Source: Streptosporangium brasiliense (GTDB lineage Bacteria; Actinomycetota; Actinomycetes; Streptosporangiales; Streptosporangiaceae). From it: a DNA stretch of 64,000 bases. Shown piece by piece: positions 16,390 through 23,351 of this stretch; within the stretch, counting starts at the first letter, position 1, and every line of letters begins with the position of its first letter. Made by a program: the position numbers and the translations under genes. Below the pieces are notes generated by a model. It was not told the DNA's origin. It saw nothing but the letters and a program-made list of their open reading frames with translations, and made no database searches. Where the stretch lies: contig NZ_JAUSRB010000002.1 in assembly GCF_030811595.1 (NCBI RefSeq), positions 7,440,001-7,504,000 of the forward strand, read 5' to 3'.

Positions 16390-17480
16390 GGCGGACGGTA
16401 CGGCTGCGCCTGGCCTTGCTCTACAGCGGCCTGTTCCTGGTGGCCGGAGTGCTGCTGGTCGCCCTCATCACTGTCCTGGTCGAGTTCTCACCCTTCCCCG
16501 ACCCACCGGCCGCTCCCGCGCCACCCGGCGGCCCCGGCCTGCCCGCCCAGGTGCCCCGACTGGAGCAGACTGAGCACCTGCATCGGCTCCTGGTCAACTC
16601 CCTGGTCTCGCTGGTGGTCACGGCGTTCGCGGCGATGCTGCTGGGCTGGCTCATGGCCGGTCGCGTACTGCGGCCGCTGGGTGAGATGACCGCCACCGTC
16701 CGGCGCATCACGGCCGACCGGCTCGACCGGCGACTGGCCGCGTCCGGACCGGACGACGAGCTCAAAGAGCTGGCCGACACCTTCGATGAGCTGCTGGACC
16801 GGGTGGAGGCGGCATTCACCGCGCAGCGTCGGTTCGTCGCCAATGCCTCCCATGAGCTGCGCACCCCGTTGACACTGCAGCGGGCCGTGGCCGAGGTCGC
16901 ACTCGCCGACCCGGAGGCTGACGCGGAGTCCCTGCGGAAGGCACTGGAGCGCATGCTGGCCGCGGGCAAGCATCAGGAGCGGCTCATCGAGGCCCTGCTC
17001 ACGCTGGCCCGCAGCCAGCAGGGGCTGCACGATCGGCAATCCTTCGACCTGGCCGCGGTCGCCGGTCAGGTCATCGACCACCACAACGATCCGGAGCTTC
17101 ACGTCGAGTCCGCCCTTCAGGCGGCACCCGCCTTCGGTGATCGTGCCCTGGCCGAGCGTCTGGTCGTCAACCTGCTGGACAACGCTCTGCGGTACAACGT
17201 GCCTGGTGGCTGGGTCAGGGTGGAGACCGCAGTACGGTCCGGACGTCCCACTCTCAGGGTCGCCAACAGCGGTACGGTGATCCCGGCCGATCGGCTGCAC
17301 ATGCTCCTGCAGCCTTTCCAGCGCCTGGAGACCGGGAGGAAGGCAAGTGGTGACGGCCTGGGCCTGGGCCTGTCGATCGTGGCCGCCATCGTCGAGGCGC
17401 ATCAGGGCATGCTGGACGTCCGGCCCCTCCCGGCGGGCGGCCTCGATGTGAGTGTCGCCCTCAACCATCCCGGCGCCTGA
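16386..17480 (+). CDS. Sensor histidine kinase (EnvZ/CutS-like)
   Basis: A 364-residue kinase with two membrane helices (about 8-30 and 67-92) flanking a short Pro-rich external loop. It has a HAMP domain (RVLRPLGEMTATVRRITADR), phosphoacceptor FVANASHELRTPL (His about 157), N box NLLDNALRYN and G box GDGLGLGLSIV. The external domain is only about 35 residues, so the signal is likely membrane-borne or carried by a partner such as the secreted protein at 15303-15623. It is co-transcribed with the regulator through a 4-nt overlap. Confidence 0.92.
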   Translation: MRRTVRLRLALLYSGLFLVAGVLLVALITVLVEFSPFPDPPAAPAPPGGPGLPAQVPRLEQTEHLHRLLVNSLVSLVVTAFAAMLLGWLMAGRVLRPLGEMTATVRRITADRLDRRLAASGPDDELKELADTFDELLDRVEAAFTAQRRFVANASHELRTPLTLQRAVAEVALADPEADAESLRKALERMLAAGKHQERLIEALLTLARSQQGLHDRQSFDLAAVAGQVIDHHNDPELHVESALQAAPAFGDRALAERLVVNLLDNALRYNVPGGWVRVETAVRSGRPTLRVANSGTVIPADRLHMLLQPFQRLETGRKASGDGLGLGLSIVAAIVEAHQGMLDVRPLPAGGLDVSVALNHPGA

Positions 17481-17790
17481 GTAGACCTGCCACAGATACC
17501 TGTTGACATCCTGAGCAGATCGGATGTCTGCGCATGCCGTACGGCCCGCCCGAGTCCGCGCCCACCCCTGCCCCGGGCGGGGCCGCAAGGGATGCGCTGC
17601 GGGCGGCCCGCTGACGCCACTGGCCGAGTGGTTGCTGCTCAAGCCCGGTCACCCAGCTCGGGTACGCGGCCGGGCCACTGCCGGCAGTCCCGCGGACTTG
17701 GTCCGGCAGCGGCGCCGGAGATAAGTGGCGTGCTCGGGACGGGGCCGGCCGTGGTCGATCGGATCCGGGTCGATCGCTGGACGACCGAGA
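17481..17790. other. 310-bp region without a recognised gene
   Basis: Only Arg/Pro-rich frames are present. A TTGACA at 17503-17508 could be a -35 element on the plus strand but no matching -10 or gene follows. Nothing else was recognised. Confidence 0.3.
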
Positions 17791-18057
17791 TCAGCGGTCC
17801 GTGGCCCGCCGGGCGCGTAGTGCCCTGAGCTTGTGGCGGTTGCCGCAACGTTCCATGGCGCACCAGCGGCGGGCAGCGGGCCTGGAGGTGTCGACGGACA
17901 CCAGCGGACAGCCGTCGCTCGCGCACTCACGGATGCGTTCGGCGAGCGTCCCGGACAGCAGCTCGACCGTCTCCCGCGCCAGGGTCGACAGCGCCTGGGC
18001 TGCCGCGGTAAGCGCCGCTTGCCGGACCTGACGCGGGGACGGAGGAGTAGGTCGCAA
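17791..18057 (-). pseudogene. CGNR zinc-finger (ABATE-type) protein, C-terminal remnant
   Basis: The frame encodes a helix (TAAAQALSTLARETVELLSG) and then IRECASDGCPLVSVDTSRPA followed by RRWCAMERCGNRHKLRALRA. This is the CGNR zinc finger with its four ligands (C-x4-C ... WC-x3-C). Intact family members have an N-terminal ABATE domain of about 100 residues, which is missing here; the only start in this frame is a TTG at 18057. The finger itself is undamaged, so a short DNA-binding peptide cannot be excluded, but truncation is more likely. Confidence 0.65.
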
Positions 18058-18174
18058 GGCCCGATGCGGCCTTCAGCGCTCTACCCGGCCGGGGCCGCTC
18101 ACCGGCCCCCGAGAGGCACCGGCCTACGCTGAGAAGGTGCGTCGACCGACGGCGTCCCCATCCTGGACGGGCTC

Positions 18175-18513
18175 GTGACCAGGTTCTCGGTGAGCGCGAC
18201 CGACTACCGCAGCTGCTCGGTGATCACCATCACCGGGGACCTCGACGCGTTGTCGGCGGACCTGCTGCGGCAGGTGGTGGCCGACGCCGTCGCGCGCGGC
18301 CAGGTCCGCCTGGTGGTCGACGTGGCCGGGCTGACCTTCTGCGACCTGGACGGCGTGCACGCCCTCGCCGAGGCCCACCGCAGCACCGCGGCGCTGGGCA
18401 GGCACCTGTCGCTGGTCTACGTCCACGGCACCCTCAAACGGATCTTGGACATCAGCCGGCAGACCGACGGCCTCCTGCTCGGCGTCGACTTCGGCATCAC
18501 CCTGCAGTGGTAG
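18175..18513 (+). CDS. STAS-domain protein (anti-sigma-factor-antagonist-like) lacking the phosphorylatable Ser
   Basis: A 112-residue single STAS domain starting at GTG 18175: VITITGDLDALSADLLRQVV, then VRLVVDVAGLTFCDLDGVHA. In SpoIIAA-type antagonists the motif is D-S-S-G with the first Ser phosphorylated by the anti-sigma kinase. Here it is D57-L58-D59-G60, so the switch Ser is absent. The fold otherwise looks complete. No anti-sigma kinase or sigma gene is adjacent. It may be constitutively active or have a non-canonical partner. Confidence 0.85.
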   Translation: MTRFSVSATDYRSCSVITITGDLDALSADLLRQVVADAVARGQVRLVVDVAGLTFCDLDGVHALAEAHRSTAALGRHLSLVYVHGTLKRILDISRQTDGLLLGVDFGITLQW

Positions 18514-18599
18514 CACCCGCCTTCTCGCACGCCCGCGCGTAGGGCTCCGCTCGAAACGCTCGAAACCCCTGATGCCCGCCTCCGCCGCCTCTACGGTGG

Positions 18600-18857
18600 A
18601 TGCCGATAGACCTCCCCCGCCGTACGGTGAGCCCTCCCCCACCGCGCGGTGCGCCTGCCTCCGCCGCCCAGCTCGCCGCCGCCCTGGCCGCACTCGGCAT
18701 GTACGACGGCACCGGCACCGACACCGGGCACGCCGCTGAAGCCGCCCGGCTCGGCGGGGACGCCCCCTACCGGATGCATCTGGCCGACGTGATCGGCAAC
18801 CTCGACGTCCTGCTCGGCATGCTCATCGGCCTGTCCGGCCTGCTCGACGACGGCTGA
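18600..18857 (+). CDS. Small hypothetical protein
   Basis: An 85-residue frame following the STAS gene by 86 bp. The N-terminus is Pro/Ala-rich. The C-terminal half (YRMHLADVIGNLDVLLGMLI) could form an amphipathic or membrane helix. No family is recognised and the ATG at 18600 lacks a clear ribosome-binding site. It may be coding because of its third-position G/C bias, but support is weak. Confidence 0.35.
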   Translation: MPIDLPRRTVSPPPPRGAPASAAQLAAALAALGMYDGTGTDTGHAAEAARLGGDAPYRMHLADVIGNLDVLLGMLIGLSGLLDDG

Positions 18858-19033
18858 GGACGGCCCGATCCCTGTGGAAGTCCGCATTCCCATGGGTAGA
18901 CCGGACATCCCGGGAACTGGACGAGTAGCTCCGATGTGGTTGGTGGTGGGCCGCCTGCCGATCTTGCGGGGCAGTGCAGGCACGGGCGAGCCGCCTCCCG
19001 AAGCTGTCGGTGGCGGCCTGTTCAATGTGGCTC

Positions 19034-19474
19034 ATGGAGATGGATACGCAAAGACGTGGGCTGTTCTGGGATGTGCAGGCGGGGCGGGTCCCACCGCCTC
19101 CTGCAGCGGTGACTTTGGGCTGGGAACTGGTCGGGGTGGATCCAGAGCAGGGGACTATCGAGGTGGCATTTCAGGCGGGTGATCAGTTCGCGAACCCTGT
19201 CGGTGTGATCCAGGGCGGGTTCTTGGCCGCGATGCTCGATGACACCCTGGGTCCGGCGCTGGTCGCGACGTTGCCGGAAGGCCAGTTCGCGCCGACCCTC
19301 GATCTTCATGTTCAGTTCCTCCGTCCCGCCCGTCCCGGACGGCTTCTGGGGCGCGGACGGATCGTGCAGCGCGGCAAGGAGGTGTGCTTTCTCGCCGGTG
19401 AGCTCATCGGCCCCGACGGCAGGACGGTGGCTGTGGCGACCGCGACCGCGCGAATCCAGACCGTTCGTCAGTGA
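19034..19474 (+). CDS. PaaI-family hotdog-fold thioesterase
   Basis: A 146-residue protein (ATG 19034; ATG 19040 is equally possible). The signature NPVGVIQGGFLAAMLDDTLG is the hotdog helix of PaaI/4-hydroxybenzoyl-CoA-type thioesterases, with Asp in MLDD as the probable catalytic acid. TLDLHVQFLRPARPG and GRIVQRGKEVCFLAGEL complete the sheet. Such enzymes hydrolyse acyl- or aryl-CoA thioesters in the cytoplasm. The gene stands alone and its last bases overlap the transposase stump on the opposite strand. Confidence 0.88.
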   Translation: MEMDTQRRGLFWDVQAGRVPPPPAAVTLGWELVGVDPEQGTIEVAFQAGDQFANPVGVIQGGFLAAMLDDTLGPALVATLPEGQFAPTLDLHVQFLRPARPGRLLGRGRIVQRGKEVCFLAGELIGPDGRTVAVATATARIQTVRQ

Positions 19475-19590
19475 TCGTAGGCGATCAGGGACCGCAGGAC
19501 GGGGGCGCCGGTCGTGTGGTTGTGCCGGATGTCGGCAGCCATGGCGAGGATGCGCCGAGCGACCCGGGCAGCGATGCCCTCGAAGGTCCG
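19468..19590 (-). mobile_element. DDE transposase, C-terminal stump
   Basis: The frame ending at TCA 19468 reads FEGIAARVARRILAMAADIR and then HNHTTGAPVLRSLIAYDH. This matches the common C-terminus of IS4/IS5/IS982-like transposases in actinomycetes ('R...R.LAM.A.I.HN...G....RSLIAYDH'). The catalytic domain is absent. The exact IS family cannot be fixed from the tail alone. Confidence 0.6.
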
Positions 19591-19802
19591 GCCGCCGTAT
19601 CGATCTCCATCACGGAGGTCCGGCAGCTTTCGACCCGGCGGAAGGCCGCACTGGAGGGACACCTTCCCGACCTGTGTGCACAAAACACCCCGGCGTTCGG
19701 CACCTGCCACCAGCGAATTCACCGACAATCCCGGACGGGCTTGACCAGGCTGACCCGATGCGCACCGGATACGGTCCCCCGGGCCCTGCCCATCCGACCG
19801 TG

Positions 19803-19847
19803 CTGCGCGGCTACCTGGTCGGAGAGCCAGGCCAGGTAGCCGCGCAG
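19803..19847. repeat. Perfect 16-bp inverted repeat
   Basis: CTGCGCGGCTACCTGG and its exact complement are separated by 13 nt. It lies between the transposase stump and the BtrH/C39-like gene and could be a terminator or the remnant of an IS-associated structure. Confidence 0.55.
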
Positions 19848-19876
19848 CCGGGAATGGTATTTGGCCTTGCCGGAGT

Positions 19877-19908
19877 CTGCTTCCGGAATTGCGTCATTCC
19901 GGAAGCAG
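19877..19908 (-). terminator. Terminator of the BtrH/C39-like gene
   Basis: A perfect 13-bp stem (CTGCTTCCGGAAT and its complement) with a 6-nt loop stands 20 nt after the stop of the minus-strand gene ending at 19928. Confidence 0.65.
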
Positions 19909-19927
19909 GGTGAGCAGGGTGTCGGGG

Positions 19928-20896
19928 TCAACTCCTCCGAGAAGGCGTTCCGGCATTCCGGGACGCTCCCTCACCGGCGATCAGGGCGGCACGCAGCCGT
20001 TCGTACGTCGGAGCCAATCGGCGCAGGCCGGCCGCGAGCGCCATGTCGTCGCCCGACACGAGCGGACCTTGCAGGCCACCGACGATGCGGGCCTGTTCCG
20101 CGGCGACGGCCGCGCCCGCGTCGAGGCCGAGGGACGCCAGGCTGACCGCCAGGTCGTTGTGGCGGCGGGCGCCTACCCGCACCGCGAACGCCTGCCACAA
20201 CATCCTGATCTCGGGGTCCAGCCCTTCCTCCACCAACCGGGCTGTGCGCTCGGCGGCCTCGGCCTGCCCCAGCGTGCCGGGAGAGACCTCCACGTCCGTC
20301 CGTCCGGCCAGCCAGGCCGGCCCGGCGGGCAGGGAGCGCCGCAACGCGTCCTCCGCGCTGACCTGCTCCCGCCGGGTGAACCCGTGCCGCATCCGGAACG
20401 GTCGCCGCAGGTAGGAGATCAGCTCCCCGCGCCACGCCTCGGCGAAGGCGTCGACCGGCAGCGTGGCGTACGGGTAGCCCTGCGGGTCGTGCACGAGCAC
20501 GGTGTCGTCGCCCACCTCCAGTACGACCACATAGTGGTCGGCGCCAACCGCCCTGCCCGACCCTGGTTGGTACGACAGCAGGCCGAGCTCAAGCGGCCCG
20601 GCCAGCACCGGGCCGTCCTGGCAGGCGCGGCGCAGCCGGTCGAGCGCCGCTGCGGCCGTTCCTCCGTCCAGGCGCTCGCACTCCCAGCCGAGCAGGCCGA
20701 TCGCGGCATCCAGCCCGATCTCGGGGTCCCAGCCGAACGGGTCGAACAGCGGAAGCCGCCCGCCGATCAGTTGCATCCCGTACGGGGAGCCCGTCAGGAC
20801 CTCGATCACGGCGGGAGACGGCGCCTCGACACCGAGGATCATCGCGAGGGAGTTGGCGTAGCAGTACGGCCCGGAGCCGACATAGGTGACAGACAT
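19928..20896 (-). CDS. BtrH-N/C39-like papain-fold protein
   Basis: A 322-residue protein starting at ATG 20896. The N-terminal region has the layout of BtrH-type/C39 cysteine-protease folds: SGPYCYANSLAMILG with Cys about 12 as nucleophile, and DHYVVVLEVGDDTVLVHDPQ with His and a following Asp. The Gly-rich strands match the butirosin-biosynthesis protein H N-terminal family, which includes acyltransferases and peptidases acting on acyl-carrier-bound or peptide substrates. The C-terminal about 130 residues are helical. The start is overlapped by a 9-bp inverted repeat (20902-20927), suggesting repression by an unlinked regulator. No carrier protein or peptide substrate is encoded nearby. Confidence 0.65.
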   Translation of the reverse strand: MSVTYVGSGPYCYANSLAMILGVEAPSPAVIEVLTGSPYGMQLIGGRLPLFDPFGWDPEIGLDAAIGLLGWECERLDGGTAAAALDRLRRACQDGPVLAGPLELGLLSYQPGSGRAVGADHYVVVLEVGDDTVLVHDPQGYPYATLPVDAFAEAWRGELISYLRRPFRMRHGFTRREQVSAEDALRRSLPAGPAWLAGRTDVEVSPGTLGQAEAAERTARLVEEGLDPEIRMLWQAFAVRVGARRHNDLAVSLASLGLDAGAAVAAEQARIVGGLQGPLVSGDDMALAAGLRRLAPTYERLRAALIAGEGASRNAGTPSRRS

Positions 20897-20901
20897 GGCC
20901 C

Positions 20902-20927
20902 TACACCGTGCCGCCTGACACGGTGTA
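20902..20927 (-). promoter_or_regulatory. Operator-like inverted repeat before the BtrH/C39-like gene
   Basis: TACACCGTG and CACGGTGTA form a perfect 9-bp inverted repeat with an 8-bp spacer, 6-31 bp upstream of the start codon. The half-site ACACCGTGT is itself palindromic, a style typical of TetR- or MerR-type operators in actinobacteria. Confidence 0.5.
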
Positions 20928-20931
20928 AGAG

Positions 20932-21899
20932 TCAAGCCCCTCTGCGTCCGTCTCGTGACGGGCCCTCCATCCGAGGCGCCGGCGACGGAGCACTGTCGGC
21001 GCGGGCCGGCGACCACGGCTCAACGCGGGTGAGGTCGAGGCGGGCCAGCCGGTCGGGGTCGGACAGGATGTCGATCGTGGCGATCTTGCCGCCGGCGATG
21101 GTGAAGCTCATGACGGAGATCAGCTGGTCGTCGATGGCGTTGACCAGACCGGCGAGGCCGTTGATGAGCGCCGGGTAGGCGGCGGCGCTGGTGGCCATGC
21201 GCTGGAAGGTGGCGGCCTGTCCGGCCACGGCCGCGGCCCCGCGGATGACCTTCATGCCGTTGGTGAGCATCCCGCCGTCGGCGCGCAGCACCACGTCGGG
21301 GTCGAGGATGGACACCAGCGCGTCGAAGTCGCCACCGCGCGCGGCGGTCAGGAACGCGTCCACCACCCGGCGCTGATCGGCCAGGTCGGAGTCGGGGTCC
21401 GGGGCCGCTCCGCGGACCCGCCGGCGGGCGCGGCTGGCGAGCTTCTTGGCCGTCGCCGGGGTGCGGTCCACGATGGGCGCGATCTGCTCGAACGGCAGGC
21501 CGAACATGTCGTGCAACACGAACGCCAGCCGTTCGGCCGGGGTGAGCGACTCCAGTACCACCAGCAGCGCCAGCCCCACCGAGTCGGCCAGCAGCACTTC
21601 CTGCTCCGGATCGGTGACGTCCTCACGGCTGATCACCGGATCCGGCAGGCGGTCCTCCAGCGACTCCTCACGCCGGGCCTTGCGGGCGCGGAGCATGTCC
21701 AGGCAGACTCGGCCGACCACGGTGGTCAGCCAGCCACCCAGATGTCGATGTCACCGGAGTCCGAGCGCGCCAGCCGCAGCCATGCCTCCTGGACCGCGTC
21801 CTCGGCCTCGGTCAGCGAGCCGAGCATGCGGTAGGCGACCGCCCTCAGATGGGGGCGGTGCCCCTCGAACTGGACGGCCAGGAAGTCATGGGGTGTCAC
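20932..21899 (-). pseudogene. ECF41-group sigma factor (SigJ-like), single-base frameshift
   Basis: The gene begins at GTG 21899 (AGAGGA nine bases upstream; VTPHDFLAVQFEGHRPHLRA); ATG 21917 is an alternative. Region 2 runs to RLARSDSGDID, then the frame changes: the continuation GWLTTVVGRVCLDMLRARKA is one base out of phase at about 21733-21740, consistent with loss of one base in an 'ID-N-LGGWL' codon run. The rest (region 4, RTPATAKKLASRARRRV, and the SnoaL-like C-terminal domain that regulates ECF41 sigma factors) is intact to 20932. Its promoter and two neighbouring promoters share one pattern. The gene is recently broken, or the base is a sequencing error. Confidence 0.8.
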
Positions 21900-21936
21900 G
21901 GTCGCAATCCTCTCCATCGGCAAACGTCATACCGGT

Positions 21937-21963
21937 GACGCGTCAAACCGGTGAAAGGTGACC
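21937..21963 (-). promoter_or_regulatory. ECF41-type promoter of the sigma gene itself
   Basis: On the minus strand, GGTCACC (21963-21957), 16 bp, then CGTC (21940-21937). The published ECF41 consensus is TGTCACA-16 bp-CGTC. Position fits autoregulation of the sigma gene starting at 21899. Confidence 0.7.
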
Positions 21964-21975
21964 GCGAAACGCACC

Positions 21976-22002
21976 GGTCACCTTTTCCCCGCACCATCCG
22001 TC
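21976..22002 (+). promoter_or_regulatory. ECF41-type promoter of the 22039 gene
   Basis: GGTCACC (21976-21982), exactly 16 bp, then CGTC (21999-22002), 37 bp before the start of the fusion remnant. It is identical in both elements to the promoters at 21937-21963 and 22566-22592. Confidence 0.7.
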
Positions 22003-22038
22003 ATGCCGGCGACCGACACTCACGGAAGGTTGCTGACG

Positions 22039-22548
22039 ATGAGCAGGACGGATGTTCACGGGACGGTGGCAGACGGCTTCGAGCAGGTGCGCGAGGCGTT
22101 CGCCGTGGTGGTGGCCGAGCAGGACGGCCAGGTGGGCTCGCAGCTGGCCGGCGGCCGCGCCGGCGACCTGTTCGGCCGGCGCAGGCTGTTCCGCGCCGGA
22201 CTGGCCGTCTTCCTGCTGGGCGGCGTGGCCGGCACCGGGAGCGCGCTGATCGCCGCCCGCGTCCTGCAGGGCGTCGCCGCGCGCGACTCGGGCATCGCCT
22301 CCGGCCTCGTCAACACCAGCCAGCAGATCGGCGGCGCCCTCGGCCTGGCCGTCCTGGCCGGCATCGCCGCCGCCACCACCGACCAACCGCAGGGCACACC
22401 TGTGCACAACGCGCTCACCAGTGGCTACACCGCCGGCATGCTCGGCGCGGGTGCGTTCTACCTGGCCGCCATCCTCACCGCCGTCCTCCTCCTGCGGCCG
22501 CGCCCCGTGAGCCGGAGCGCGGAGTCCCTCGACAGCATCCCGAGGTGA
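22039..22548 (+). pseudogene. Chimeric remnant: serine-hydrolase N-terminus fused to a deleted DHA2-type MFS transporter
   Basis: One open frame of 169 codons joins three unrelated pieces. Residues 1-38 (VHGTVADGFEQVREAFA) are the start of a class C beta-lactamase-fold hydrolase. Next comes GRAGDLFGRRRLFRAGLAVF, the loop 2-3 motif and helix 3 of an EmrB/QacA-like transporter up to AARVLQGV. This jumps to ARDSGIASGLVNTSQQIGGA and the last two helices of the same transporter class, with about 300 residues missing. The reading frame is preserved across both joins. The gene retains an ECF41-type promoter and a GGAAGG ribosome-binding site, so a short membrane peptide may be made, but it cannot be a working hydrolase or transporter. 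Confidence 0.7.
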
Positions 22549-22565
22549 GAATCCGTCGTCTCACC

Positions 22566-22592
22566 GGTCACCTTCGCCCCGTGCGAGCCGTC
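22566..22592 (+). promoter_or_regulatory. ECF41-type promoter of the carboxymuconolactone-decarboxylase-like gene
   Basis: GGTCACC (22566-22572), 16 bp, CGTC (22589-22592), 40 bp before ATG 22632. The surrounding bases (CACCGGTCACCTT, then CCCCG) are also shared with the promoter at 21976-22002. Confidence 0.75.
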
Positions 22593-22631
22593 ATAGCGGC
22601 GGAACACCGTTCAGAAAGGAACACCACCACC

Positions 22632-23129
22632 ATGACCACCGCCCAGCAGCACAACCACCGGTCGCGCCTGCCCAACCCCGCCGTACTCGTCCCTGAGCTC
22701 AAGGACATCGGCGGCGCCCTGTACAAGGCGACCGGCAACGGCATGATCCCGCAGACCACCATCAGCCTGGTCCAGCTGCGCGCCGGGCAGATCGTCGGCA
22801 GCACGTACCTGACCGTCCTGCACACCGGCAACCTCCGCAAGGCCGGCGCAAGTGAGGAGAGCATCACCGCCGTGGCCTCCTGGCGGGACGCGCCCTACTT
22901 CACCGGAGCCGAACGGATCGCGCTGGAACTGGTCGAATCCGTCCTCACTCCGAGCGCGTCCGGCGAGCGCGTCCCCGACGAGCTGTACGCCCGGGCATCC
23001 GAGCAGTACGACGACAAGGCGCTCGCCACGCTCATCATGGCGATCGGCCAGGTCTGCTTCTTCCTCCCGCTAGCCCTCATCGGCACGCCGCTGCCCGGTG
23101 TGTCACCGGCGGAGCAGTGGAGGAGGTAA
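22632..23129 (+). CDS. Carboxymuconolactone decarboxylase/AhpD-like protein without the CxxC pair
   Basis: A 165-residue protein of the CMD/AhpD fold: PQTTISLVQLRAGQIVGSTY, then HTGNLRKAGASEESITAVAS and WRDAPYFTGAERIALELVES, in the standard helix order. In AhpD-like enzymes the first helix carries NGC-xx-C-xx-H, the redox pair. Here the equivalent positions are Ser57 and Leu60 (G-S-T-Y-L-T-V-L-H), while His64 and the rest are kept. Peroxidase or disulfide chemistry is therefore unlikely. CMD proteins are one of the three classic partners of ECF41 sigma factors, which fits the promoter at 22566-22592 and the sigma gene at 20932-21899. Confidence 0.85.
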   Translation: MTTAQQHNHRSRLPNPAVLVPELKDIGGALYKATGNGMIPQTTISLVQLRAGQIVGSTYLTVLHTGNLRKAGASEESITAVASWRDAPYFTGAERIALELVESVLTPSASGERVPDELYARASEQYDDKALATLIMAIGQVCFFLPLALIGTPLPGVSPAEQWRR

Positions 23130-23147
23130 CACCCACCACGGGACCTC

Positions 23148-23175
23148 GCTCAGGGTGACGATACGCACCCTGAGC
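23148..23175 (+). terminator. Terminator of the CMD-like gene
   Basis: A 10-bp perfect stem (GCTCAGGGTG and its complement) with an 8-nt loop, 19 nt after the stop codon. Confidence 0.65.
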
Positions 23176-23351
23176 ACCCCCCGCTCAAAGACCCACATGG
23201 AGAGGGGCTCGGTAGGCCGGGGAGCCGGTCCATGGTGTCCTCACGTGAAGGCCGCAGGGTCCAGCACGGTTTTGGCTCCGCCCACATTGCCCAAGGTCGG
23301 ATCGTGACCTTCTGGTGCGTCACGGTCCTCTGTCCCGTCGCACCAGGCTGG

